From Alphaproteobacteria bacterium (GTDB taxonomy: Bacteria > Pseudomonadota > Alphaproteobacteria > Micavibrionales > Micavibrionaceae), in contig JAESUK010000054.1 of NCBI GenBank assembly GCA_016763095.1, positions 1 through 8,387 on the forward strand: a stretch of 8,387 bases of DNA, given 5' to 3'. Below, piece by piece: positions 1 through 5,694 of this stretch. Positions within the stretch are counted from its first letter, which is position 1. Each line of letters begins with the position of its first letter. A program made the translations under genes and the position numbers. The notes below the pieces were generated by a model. That model was given only the letters and a program-made list of their open reading frames with translations, was not told where the DNA came from and ran no database searches.

Positions 1-562
1 CATCTTTTGCTTCGCCAGATTCAGGTGTGTATATAATTTGGTGAATGCCGTCGCTGGTTTCTCTAAAACCTACAGAGAAACGCCCCGCTACTATTTGATG
101 AAGAGGAAGTTGTGCAACCATGTGAATGAGGGATATATCATTTTCAGAGCGCGTCTTTTTCCCTTCATCTACTCCAGAGAGGGCATCTTTATAAACGCCA
201 TTAAGTGCATCAACCTCTTCTGTGGGAATGTGATCTGGGTTGGTCTGAATATAAGCTTCTATTAGTTTTTGAACATCTGATATGTTGTCTGCGAGGATTT
301 TCTTTGTACTGGTATCAATTGCAATACCACTAATGTTTAAATTATTCATACGATCTAGAAACCCAATGATTGGATCTTGGTTTCCTTGTACATCGTATCC
401 GATTTCCCATTTTTGGCTCTGTTTATGGTATTTCAGAGATGGAACACATGTGTTTTCTTCAACTACTTGGCTGTATTCTGGTAGCTTTGCAATGATGATC
501 GCAATTGGCTTTTCTATTTCAACTATATTTTTAGTTTCTTCACTATACGCAGATTGAGACAT
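1..562 (-). CDS. Unrecognised protein, N-terminal 187 residues (runs off left edge)
   Basis: This reading frame starts at an ATG (560-562) and stays open for 187 codons to the window edge, so the gene is partial and its C-terminus is not seen. The protein begins MSQSAYSEETKNIVEIEKPI. It has no signal peptide, no membrane segment and no motif I recognise. It is mixed in composition and fairly acidic, with alternating beta-like and helical stretches and one cysteine near residue 39, which suggests a soluble cytoplasmic protein. A purine-rich GAAGG lies about 13 bases before the ATG, and a perfect TATAAT lies about 40 bases upstream, so transcription from its own promoter is likely. The upstream neighbour is a tRNA-Gly gene. 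The long open frame together with promoter and start makes a real gene likely, but I cannot assign a function. Confidence 0.7.
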   Translation of the reverse strand, partial: MSQSAYSEETKNIVEIEKPIAIIIAKLPEYSQVVEENTCVPSLKYHKQSQKWEIGYDVQGNQDPIIGFLDRMNNLNISGIAIDTSTKKILADNISDVQKLIEAYIQTNPDHIPTEEVDALNGVYKDALSGVDEGKKTRSENDISLIHMVAQLPLHQIVAGRFSVGFRETSDGIHQIIYTPESGEAKD

Positions 563-601
563 AATATTTCGTACACCTTCTATTTTTTTTTATTATTATT
601 C

Positions 602-607
602 ATTATA
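602..607 (-). promoter_or_regulatory. Candidate -10 box (TATAAT) for the left-edge gene
   Basis: A perfect TATAAT on the minus strand lies about 40 bases before the ATG at 562, which would give a leader of roughly 33 bases. No good -35 box sits 16 to 18 bases upstream. A consensus TTGACA is present at 630-635 but is 22 bases away. A second TATAAT at 617-622 is only 7 bases from that TTGACA. The stretch is very AT-rich, so chance matches are easy. Confidence 0.4.
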
Positions 608-663
608 TCTGACATAATTATATGTATATTGTCAATGATTATGGGAATTAGATATAAGAAAGT

Positions 664-681
664 AGAGCAAAAGATTGCTCT
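664..681 (-). terminator. Weak hairpin downstream of tRNA-Gly
   Basis: AGAGCA and TGCTCT form a perfect 6-bp stem around a 6-base loop, 42 bases past the 3' end of the tRNA. The following minus-strand bases, ACTTTCTTATAT, are T-rich but not a clean T run, so termination would be weak. It could instead be part of the 3' trailer. Confidence 0.35.
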
Positions 682-723
682 TATTCATTTCACGATGATT
701 TTTGGAAGGAAAATTCTTGAAAA

Positions 724-798
724 TGGAGCGGGTGAAGGGTTTCGAACCCTCGACCTCAACCTTGGCAAGGTTGCGCTCTACCCCTGAGCTACACCCGC
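724..798 (-). tRNA. tRNA-Gly (anticodon GCC), CCA encoded
   Basis: The minus strand folds as a complete cloverleaf. The acceptor stem GCGGGTG (792-798) pairs with CACCCGC (728-734). The D-arm contains GCTCAGGGGTAGAGC. The anticodon stem CAACC/GGTTG encloses the loop TTGCCAA, with anticodon GCC at 764-766. The T-arm GAGGG-TTCGAAA-CCCTT has one G-T pair. The discriminator base is T, and CCA is encoded at 724-726. The gene reads GGC and GGT glycine codons. It stands alone between the GNAT pair and the left-edge gene. A loose promoter (TTGTAT, 16 bases, TAAAAA) can be drawn upstream near 818-845, with low certainty. Confidence 0.97.
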
Positions 799-852
799 GC
801 TCCTTATTCAAGAGACCCCTTTTTTAGCGTATTCCATGAGAAATACAAGAGG

Positions 853-878
853 AAAAATGCACAAATATATTATTTGTG
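853..878 (-). terminator. AT-rich intrinsic terminator after the GNAT pair
   Basis: CACAAATA and TATTTGTG form a perfect 8-bp stem with a 3-base loop (860-878). On the minus strand it is followed by CATTTTT. It begins 11 bases after the stop of the second GNAT gene, which is where a terminator for that pair is expected. The stem is AT-rich, so its strength is uncertain. It separates the pair from the tRNA-Gly gene. Confidence 0.55.
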
Positions 879-889
879 ATTTCAGTTGT

Positions 890-1519
890 TTATTCCGTTC
901 CCCAACTTACATTCAAATCAGGTAATCCCTTTGTATCAAAACGGTTGTAGATGTATTCATCCACGAGGTCATCAGTGGGAAGGAGGTGTTCTTTTTCCCG
1001 TATTCCTTCTTGCTTAAACCCAAGCTTTTGAATCACATTGCGACTTTTATCATTTCTGTCCGCATGACCGATTGTAACTTTGGTTGCGCCGAGGGCTTCA
1101 AAGGCATAGCGGGTGAGCGCATTTGTGAGCTCTGTGGCATATCCTTTTCCTGTGTCCGGTGTGCGCACCCAATAGCCGATTTCAAACACACGGGTTTTCC
1201 AATCAAAACGATGGAGTCCTGTCCCTGCGATCAAATAGTCGGGGCGTGCGCGATCGAAGGCAAAGAGCATGAGGTCTTCGCGCCTCAAAAAATCTATATA
1301 CTTATTTCGTACGAGAACTTCCTCATCTTGCTCGCTTGAGTCATTCTTTGCCCAAAGCATCCAATTTTTTAGCTCTGTTGCGCTGTCCTTTTTTGCCTCA
1401 AACAACGCCTTTCCATCGCCCTGTTGTGGAGGGCGAAGGAGAAGGCGCGGTGTGATGATTGGTAGCGGTATATCAATTAATATTGGAGCAATATCCGCGT
1501 CTTCTTTTTTCTGTGTCAT
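890..1519 (-). CDS. GNAT-family N-acetyltransferase, RimJ/RimL-like
   Basis: The protein has 209 residues and is a cytoplasmic acetyltransferase of the RimJ/RimL type (Acetyltransf_3), which moves an acetyl group from acetyl-CoA to a protein N-terminus or a small amine. The substrate here cannot be told. The opening strand is ITPRLLLRP (22-30). The acetyl-CoA site is FEIGYWVRTPDTGKGYATE (112-130), with the pyrophosphate loop TGKGYA. The last conserved block is NDKSRNVIQKLGFKQEG (156-172). The start was taken at the ATG at 1519, because AGAGG lies 5 bases before it. An in-frame ATG at 1564 would add 15 residues, has no such site and would overlap the upstream gene. The upstream neighbour is a second GNAT gene ending 8 bases earlier, so the two are almost certainly cotranscribed. 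Length and motif order are normal for the family. Confidence 0.88.
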   Translation of the reverse strand: MTQKKEDADIAPILIDIPLPIITPRLLLRPPQQGDGKALFEAKKDSATELKNWMLWAKNDSSEQDEEVLVRNKYIDFLRREDLMLFAFDRARPDYLIAGTGLHRFDWKTRVFEIGYWVRTPDTGKGYATELTNALTRYAFEALGATKVTIGHADRNDKSRNVIQKLGFKQEGIREKEHLLPTDDLVDEYIYNRFDTKGLPDLNVSWGTE

Positions 1520-1524
1520 TTTAA

Positions 1525-1529
1525 CCTCT
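1525..1529 (-). promoter_or_regulatory. Ribosome binding site of the second GNAT gene
   Basis: AGAGG lies 5 bases before the ATG at 1519 and overlaps the TAG stop of the upstream gene (1528-1530). This decides the start in favour of 1519 over 1564 and suggests coupled translation of the pair. Confidence 0.65.
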
Positions 1530-1980
1530 ATGCTTCTTGTGTTGTTTGAAAAATTGGATTCCATGCAACGTAGCGTATGAAGCCATCTAACTCTTCGTTT
1601 AGGGCGAAGCCAATACGTTGTAAGACATATTGTGCCGCTAGATTTTTATTAGGGGCTAGCCCGTAGAGGCTTACCAATTCACGCTCGGCGTAAGTGTAGG
1701 CAATGACACTTCTGAGCATTTCAGTGGCGAAGCATTGTCCGCGAAAGTTAGGCTCTAGCTCATAAGTGAGTTCCCCTACTTTTCCAAAACACTCTTTAGA
1801 AATTTCTAGCATTGCGTGACCAACATATTCGCCCATATCATTTGTTCGTGCTTCAAATTTCATGATTTCGTTCCGATCTTCACCCTGATCTTCAACTTGT
1901 AGGGTAGAGAGAACAATATTTAGACGACTGGTTTTTAGGATAAAGCCAGTATTTGGTTCTATTTCTATAGCGTCACGCAT
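1528..1980 (-). CDS. Short GNAT-like acetyltransferase
   Basis: The protein has 150 residues and resembles the downstream GNAT protein but is shorter. An opening strand LKTSRLNIVL (15-24) matches the RimL-type start. The acetyl-CoA loop is FRGQCFATEML (79-89), which fits the R/Q-x-x-G-x-G/A pattern with Ala in the last place. NKNLAAQYVLQRIGF (111-125) is the usual final helix and strand. Between strand 1 and the core, about 40 residues present in the neighbour are missing, so the helical substrate-side segment is reduced. I infer an acetyltransferase of unknown substrate, or a degenerate paralogue. The ATG at 1980 is the only normal start: the frame upstream has no ATG, GTG or TTG before a stop near 2065. 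The Shine-Dalgarno match is weak (GAAAGAA). It is probably the first gene of a two-gene unit with the next GNAT gene. Confidence 0.75.
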   Translation of the reverse strand: MRDAIEIEPNTGFILKTSRLNIVLSTLQVEDQGEDRNEIMKFEARTNDMGEYVGHAMLEISKECFGKVGELTYELEPNFRGQCFATEMLRSVIAYTYAERELVSLYGLAPNKNLAAQYVLQRIGFALNEELDGFIRYVAWNPIFQTTQEA

Positions 1981-2058
1981 AGCGAGTTCTTTCTTTTGTT
2001 GATGACGATCAAACTTCAGAAAGAAAATAGTTGGTGAAAGATTTTGAGGGTCTTTTGG

Positions 2059-2092
2059 TAACTATCGGCTCTTGAGATTTGACCGACAGTTA
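2059..2092 (-). promoter_or_regulatory. 10-bp hairpin upstream of the GNAT pair
   Basis: On the minus strand TAACTGTCGG pairs with CCGATAGTTA across a 14-base loop. Nine pairs are Watson-Crick and one is G-T. No T run follows, so it is not a standard terminator. It lies about 80 bases before the first GNAT start. It could be a leader structure or a dyad for a DNA-binding protein. The G-T pair fits an RNA role on the minus strand slightly better. Confidence 0.35.
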
Positions 2093-2108
2093 ATATATTC
2101 GTCAGTCT

Positions 2109-2240
2109 TTAAGTTTTGCCAGAGGTATGGAGGACATGTTTAATATCAAATGACATACCGCAAGGAATCACAGATGTTGCTGTACGATAATTGCGCACAA
2201 CATTCTGAGAGTTTTTCCATGTCGTATTTTTATTTGTCAT
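2109..2240 (-). CDS. Doubtful 43-residue ORF
   Basis: An ATG at 2238-2240 opens a 43-codon frame ending in TAA at 2109. The product begins MTNKNTTWKNSQNVV, is basic and soluble, has one cysteine, and shows no motif I know. No clear Shine-Dalgarno precedes the ATG (the upstream bases read ATAAGTTTAA). It could be a small protein gene, a remnant of a longer gene, or chance. It is listed because the surrounding gap is otherwise empty. Confidence 0.2.
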   Translation of the reverse strand: MTNKNTTWKNSQNVVRNYRTATSVIPCGMSFDIKHVLHTSGKT

Positions 2241-2336
2241 TTAAACTTATCATCCAGTTTTCTAAAAATTAAAGACTTAACCTATACAGGAAAACATAAA
2301 ATGGGGGAGGGATGCAACATAATTTTTAATTTAGGC

Positions 2337-2365
2337 AAAAAAAAGACCCCATTTTACCGAGGTCT
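2337..2365 (-). terminator. Intrinsic terminator after the FliL-like gene
   Basis: On the minus strand AGACCTC pairs with GGGGTCT (7 bp, one T-G pair) around an 8-base loop and runs straight into eight Ts (2337-2344). It lies about 50 bases past the FliL-like stop codon. This is the clearest terminator in the window. It ends the transcript of the FliL-like gene and perhaps read-through from the rib operon. Confidence 0.8.
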
Positions 2366-2415
2366 CTAAGGTTGTTCTGACAGGGTTCAATCCGCCGTAC
2401 TAAGTAAACTGGTTG

Positions 2416-2892
2416 TTATATCGGACGTTGTTGCACTACCTGTAGCAGGACATCTGTGACAACATTTTTTCCTAAAACTTCATCTGTAACTTTTTTCAAT
2501 CTGCGCTTAATCATCCCCACTTGGACAACGCCACCATTCATTGCGGCTTTGTTATTGAGTGCACCATACATGTCTTGGATGTAAGCATCTTTTAGCTTAG
2601 GTCCTAATTTTATGATGGTTTCTGTATATTCTTTGTTTTCGATTTCTAGGGCGACAACGATACTAATAACCTGTGAGACGCCGTACTTATCGATAATTGG
2701 AAGGATGAGTGGTTGAAGCTCGACGAAGTCGGCATCTTTAGATTTTGCTCTATCAACTTTTTTTGAATGCTCAATTTTTGCGTGCGCATCGAGAGATGCT
2801 ACAGCTTGTGAGCTACCGAAATAAAAATAAGTCCCTAAACCGACACCTAGTGTCAGCCCCATAACGAAGACCCATAACCCTAATTTTTTCAT
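2416..2892 (-). CDS. Membrane-anchored FliL-like protein
   Basis: The protein has 158 residues with one N-terminal membrane segment (about 5-26, after MKKLG), a charged linker (36-54) and a periplasmic domain. The domain opens DFVELQPLILPIID (55-68), continues with VSQVISIVVALEIEN (72-86), KLGPKLKDAYIQDMYGAL (95-112) and VGMIKRRL (125-132), and ends VLGKNVVTDVLLQVVQQRPI (139-158). This order (membrane helix, a beta-strand pair around a LxPLxxPI block, then LRDAFxxxLYG and VLxxxVVxxVLxQ) resembles FliL-type proteins, which bind the flagellar stator at the basal body. Without other flagellar genes nearby, the role is an inference from fold pattern alone. AGGA lies 10 bases before the ATG. It has its own promoter candidate (2947-2952) and a strong terminator. 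It is 114 bases from nusB, so it may also receive read-through. Confidence 0.75.
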   Translation of the reverse strand: MKKLGLWVFVMGLTLGVGLGTYFYFGSSQAVASLDAHAKIEHSKKVDRAKSKDADFVELQPLILPIIDKYGVSQVISIVVALEIENKEYTETIIKLGPKLKDAYIQDMYGALNNKAAMNGGVVQVGMIKRRLKKVTDEVLGKNVVTDVLLQVVQQRPI

Positions 2893-2946
2893 TTTAACTT
2901 AGTCCTACCCTGATTTTCTTTAATGTAATTGAACCCTTATGCTTTT

Positions 2947-2952
2947 ATTATA
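2947..2952 (-). promoter_or_regulatory. Candidate -10 box for the FliL-like gene
   Basis: A perfect TATAAT on the minus strand would place the transcript start about 47 bases before the ATG at 2892. The -35 region is poor: ACATTT at 17 bases, or TTTACA at 20. Just upstream, AACTTTA occurs twice, 8 bases apart (2951-2957 and 2959-2965), and the first copy overlaps the -10 box, as an operator might. Confidence 0.45.
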
Positions 2953-3006
2953 AAGTTCTAAAGTTAAGAAAATGTAAAAATGAGAATATCTATTTTGGGA
3001 GGTAAA

Positions 3007-3486
3007 TTAGATGCGGACGACTTTTCGAAATCCGTCGAGGGTAGCGTTGACGAGAGCACTTTCTGCGTCACCATAGTAAGCTTTTGTAACTTCTATATAA
3101 TCATTGATGATGATTGGTGCATCGATGTCATTGTGATCTAAAATTTCGAGTGTTCCGCATAGAAGAATACATTTTAAAAGATCTTCAACATTGCGTGATT
3201 TGTCGTCTTTTTTCAAATTTTCTTCTAAAATTGAGAGAAGATCGCTTTTACGTGATTCTACACCAGATACAATCTTGGTGAACAAAGCATCGTCAGGATA
3301 AATATATTTTTCACCGTCTATTTCCATACCAAAACGATGTTCTCTGTATTCAGGAATTACGTCTTTGGCCTTGTGACCCGTTGATTGAATTTGATAGATG
3401 GCTTGTACAGCATGGAGTCGTGCCGATGTATTCTTCGCGATATTTTTTTTGGTCGCAGTTTTTTCTTTTGTCTGTGTCATTTTCAT
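3007..3486 (-). CDS. nusB: Transcription antitermination factor NusB
   Basis: NusB binds boxA RNA with NusE (ribosomal protein S10) and supports antitermination of rRNA operons. The protein has 159 residues, near the usual size, and is all-helical. The sequence shows the N-terminal helix ARLHAVQAIYQIQ (22-34), the insert around PEYREHRFG (45-53) common in alphaproteobacteria, and the C-terminal core RNVEDLLKCILLCGTLEIL (98-116), PIIINDYIEVTKAYYGD (124-140) and ALVNATLDGFRK (144-155). The ATG at 3484-3486 shares one base with the ribH stop (TAATG), so translation is probably coupled. A second ATG two codons on is also possible. It is the last gene of the riboflavin operon. I see no hairpin terminator directly after it. 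Confidence 0.93.
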   Translation of the reverse strand: MKMTQTKEKTATKKNIAKNTSARLHAVQAIYQIQSTGHKAKDVIPEYREHRFGMEIDGEKYIYPDDALFTKIVSGVESRKSDLLSILEENLKKDDKSRNVEDLLKCILLCGTLEILDHNDIDAPIIINDYIEVTKAYYGDAESALVNATLDGFRKVVRI

Positions 3487-3932
3487 TAAGCCAGTTTGTA
3501 AGTTTCTTTTAATTTGAGCATGGCAAGGGCTGCGTGAGCGGCTCCTCCACCTTTGTTTTTTCTTTTTATATCGGCACGTGCTATTGCCTGTTCACGGTTT
3601 TCAACGGTTAGAATTCCATTTCCTATGGCAAGGTTATGTTTGAGTGCTACATCCGTTAAGCCACGGCATGCTTCGTTGCATACTGTTTCATAGTGAGAAG
3701 TTTCCCCGCGGATGACGCACCCCAATGCGATATATCCATCATATTTTTTCTCTGCCTTGTTTGTTGCTGCAAATTGAATTGCCGCAGGCGTTTCCATTGC
3801 ACCTGGAATGGTGATGACTTCGTATGTCACACCATTTGCTTTTAGTGTTTCTATTGCGCCCTCAAGAAGAGGATCTGCAATTTCATTGTAAAAGCGAGAT
3901 TCTACAATGAGTATGTGTGGTGTTTTAGACAT
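3486..3932 (-). CDS. ribH: 6,7-dimethyl-8-ribityllumazine synthase (RibH)
   Basis: RibH condenses 5-amino-6-ribitylaminouracil with 3,4-dihydroxy-2-butanone 4-phosphate to lumazine, the second-last step of riboflavin synthesis, usually as a multimeric shell or pentamer. The protein has 148 residues from the chosen start, typical for the family. Visible motifs are ILIVESRFYNEI (7-18, substrate aromatic site), PGAMETP (43-49), IRGETSHYE (74-82) with catalytic His80, GNGILTVENREQAIAR (104-119), and NKGGGAA (126-132). The ATG at 3932 is chosen because AGGAGA lies 7 bases before it. The longer frame to 3956 lacks such a site and adds 8 residues not expected in the family. The start lies 8 bases inside the end of ribB, and the stop touches nusB. 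Confidence 0.95.
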   Translation of the reverse strand: MSKTPHILIVESRFYNEIADPLLEGAIETLKANGVTYEVITIPGAMETPAAIQFAATNKAEKKYDGYIALGCVIRGETSHYETVCNEACRGLTDVALKHNLAIGNGILTVENREQAIARADIKRKNKGGGAAHAALAMLKLKETYKLA

Positions 3933-4575
3933 GGTGCTCTCTCCTATATCTGACAAGATCAGCGATAGTCCCGATTTTTAGATTATGTGTGGACGCAAAT
4001 TTTTGTAAATCTGGAAGGCGTGCCATATGTCCATCATCATTCATGACTTCACAAATTGCGGCAGCGGGGGTTAAGCCAGCAAGGCGGGCAAAATCTACAC
4101 CTGCTTCTGTGTGACCGTTCCTGTCGAGAACACCTTTTTCTTTCGCACGGAGGGGAAAGATATGCCCTGGTGTGACAAAATCTTTGGCAGTGGCTCCTTC
4201 TTTGATCGAAAGTTGAATTGTATGGGATCTATCAAAGGCAGAAATGCCTGTTGTTACATTTTCACGGGCATCAATTGACATCGTGAAAGCTGTTTTATAG
4301 AGGTCTTCTGGGGTGCCCATTAGAGAAAGGCTGAGCCTGTCAACGAGGTCAGGTGCCATTGCTAAACAAATTAAGCCACGTGCAAAACGTGCCATGAAAT
4401 TGATGTTTTCTGGGGTTGCGTGTTCAGCGGCAACAATAATATCCCCTTCGTTTTCACGGTTTTCATCATCAATGATAATAACAGGTTGCCCCATTTTTAT
4501 ATCTTCAATGATTGCTTCGACGGAAGCAATTTCATGGTCTTGTGATTTTGTGGTTGGGGACACAGAAGAGATCAC
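3925..4575 (-). CDS. ribB: 3,4-dihydroxy-2-butanone-4-phosphate synthase (RibB)
   Basis: RibB turns ribulose 5-phosphate into 3,4-dihydroxy-2-butanone 4-phosphate and formate, supplying the four-carbon unit used by RibH. The protein has 216 residues, the length of the single-domain E. coli enzyme. Key blocks are DDENRENEGD (36-45, acidic metal site), ARGLICLAM (65-73), TTGISAFDRS (108-117), TPGHIFPLRAK (135-145), the metal-binding HTEA (155-158) and the following region with Glu176. The chain ends just after IADLVRYR, where the GTP cyclohydrolase II domain would begin in fused RibBA proteins, so this is the stand-alone form. The start is GTG (4573-4575), overlapping the ribE stop as GTGA, with AAGGGA upstream. 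The gene before it is ribE and the one after is ribH. Confidence 0.96.
   Translation of the reverse strand: MISSVSPTTKSQDHEIASVEAIIEDIKMGQPVIIIDDENRENEGDIIVAAEHATPENINFMARFARGLICLAMAPDLVDRLSLSLMGTPEDLYKTAFTMSIDARENVTTGISAFDRSHTIQLSIKEGATAKDFVTPGHIFPLRAKEKGVLDRNGHTEAGVDFARLAGLTPAAAICEVMNDDGHMARLPDLQKFASTHNLKIGTIADLVRYRREHHV
3940..3945 (-). promoter_or_regulatory. Ribosome binding site of ribH
   Basis: AGGAGA lies 7 bases before the ATG at 3932, within the last codons of ribB. It is the best Shine-Dalgarno match in the operon and decides the ribH start. Confidence 0.75.
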
Positions 4576-5195
4576 GCGTTGTTCCCTTTTTCTGTGTTTT
4601 CTTCTGTATTGGCATTGATCATACGATCCACATAACGGGCCAGCATATCAACCTCTAGGTTAAGCGTATCGCCGACCTTACGGTTAGATAGTGTTGTGTG
4701 TTTCCATGTATGTGGAATGATATTTACGCCAAAAGTGTTTCCGTTCACTTCATTCACAGTTAGGGATATGCCGTTTAATGTAATAGAGCCTTTTATTGCA
4801 AAGAATTTTTTGTATTTGTCAGGTGCTCGTAAGACGAGGCGTTTTGAAGATCCATCATCCTTGATTGAAATGATTTCTGCTTGAGTATCTACATGACCAA
4901 ACACCATGTGTCCTGAAATCTCATCACCCATACGAAGAGAAGATTCAAGGTTTAATTGATAACCTTCTTTCCATTCAGGTGCGTTGGTCAGTTTGAATGT
5001 TTCTGCGGAGATATCAACACGGAAGTGACCTATATCTGAGCGGTTTACTGTTAGACAAACACCAGAGCATGCAATGGAAGCGCCCTTGTTATATGTTTCT
5101 AAGGGCAGGTTTGTCTCAATGACAAGCGTTACCTCGTTGCCCTTTTTCTCGTAGGATTGAATCGTTCCTATATCTGTAATAATTCCCGAAAACAT
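4572..5195 (-). CDS. ribE: Riboflavin synthase, alpha chain
   Basis: Riboflavin synthase dismutates two molecules of 6,7-dimethyl-8-ribityllumazine to riboflavin and 5-amino-6-ribitylaminouracil. The protein has 207 residues and two lumazine-binding repeats (about 1-97 and 98-190). The start MFSGIITDIG is the family signature. KGASIACSGVCLTVN (38-51) in repeat 1 matches KGSITLNGISLTVN (135-148) in repeat 2. GHMVFGHVD (95-103) marks the junction. The tail after 191 is a polar extension (NANTEENTEKGNNA) beyond the usual end. The ATG directly follows the nrdR stop (TAAATG), with GAGG 10 bases upstream, and the stop overlaps the ribB GTG. In many alphaproteobacteria ribD stands between nrdR and this gene, but here it is absent. 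The same protein is called ribC in some species. Confidence 0.96.
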   Translation of the reverse strand: MFSGIITDIGTIQSYEKKGNEVTLVIETNLPLETYNKGASIACSGVCLTVNRSDIGHFRVDISAETFKLTNAPEWKEGYQLNLESSLRMGDEISGHMVFGHVDTQAEIISIKDDGSSKRLVLRAPDKYKKFFAIKGSITLNGISLTVNEVNGNTFGVNIIPHTWKHTTLSNRKVGDTLNLEVDMLARYVDRMINANTEENTEKGNNA

Positions 5196-5675
5196 TTATT
5201 CAGCCGCCTCATGTGATAGGTTTTGTATGGACTTAACATCTTCCAAAAATTCGTTGAAATCATCAGGATTTCTGAAATCTTTATAAACAGATGCATATCG
5301 AATATACGCCACAGTATCCAAGTTGGCGAGTGCCTTCATGACATAGTCACCGATTGTACGTGATGGAATTTCAGCGTCACCGAGAGATTCGAGCTGTCGT
5401 ACTATACTATTTGTGGCACGCTCAATTCTCTCCGTCTCAACAGGACGTTTTTGTAGCGCTATATTCATGGATTTGAGTACTTTATCACGGTTGAAAACTT
5501 CTTTTTTGTTTTCTGCTTTTATCACGATTAAGTCACGCAGTTGGACACGCTCAAATGTCGTGAAGCGCGCGCCACAAGATGGGCACGCACGACGACGTCT
5601 TATAGAAGAATTATCTTCTGTTGGGCGAGAGTCCTTAACCTGACTTTCTTCATTTCCGCAAAAAGGGCACTTCAT
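5196..5675 (-). CDS. nrdR: Transcriptional repressor NrdR
   Basis: NrdR represses ribonucleotide reductase genes when dATP/ATP is bound, by binding NrdR boxes in their promoters. The protein has 159 residues, the family norm. It has an N-terminal zinc ribbon with Cys3, Cys6, Cys31 and Cys34 (CPFCGNEES and CPSCGARF), the basic patch IRRRRA (25-30), and an ATP-cone domain (about 49-139) with VFNRDKVLKSM (60-70) and IRYASVYKDF (125-134). AGGA lies about 9 bases before the ATG. The gene is 19 bases after glyA and abuts ribE. Its place between glyA and the rib genes is the common alphaproteobacterial one and does not imply control of riboflavin synthesis. Confidence 0.97.
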   Translation of the reverse strand: MKCPFCGNEESQVKDSRPTEDNSSIRRRRACPSCGARFTTFERVQLRDLIVIKAENKKEVFNRDKVLKSMNIALQKRPVETERIERATNSIVRQLESLGDAEIPSRTIGDYVMKALANLDTVAYIRYASVYKDFRNPDDFNEFLEDVKSIQNLSHEAAE

Positions 5676-5694
5676 AAGTATTTATCCTATTCGT

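Larger units (their letters stand above)
1981..2336. other. Intergenic stretch between the GNAT pair and the FliL-like terminator
   Basis: These 356 bases hold no convincing gene. On the minus strand there are a 10-bp hairpin (2059-2092) and a 43-codon ORF (2109-2240), both listed separately. The G-rich TGGGGGAGGGATG near 2302-2314 has no evident role. I found no strong sigma-70 promoter for the GNAT pair, although one is expected here. Confidence 0.6.

Noticed and set aside
617..635. Perfect TTGACA and TATAAT close together on the minus strand
   Set aside because: The spacing is 7 bases, or 22 to the next TATAAT, which does not suit a sigma-70 promoter.
986..1580. Plus-strand open frames across the second GNAT gene
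   Set aside because: They lie antisense to a gene with clear GNAT motifs, and their products look like random translations.
2301..2369. 22-residue plus-strand ORF starting at the G-rich ATGGGGG
   Set aside because: It is too short, lacks a ribosome site, and runs through the terminator of the FliL-like gene.
2380..2398. GGGTTCAATCC, resembling a tRNA or tmRNA T-arm
   Set aside because: The flanks do not pair into a T stem, and no acceptor or other arms are present.
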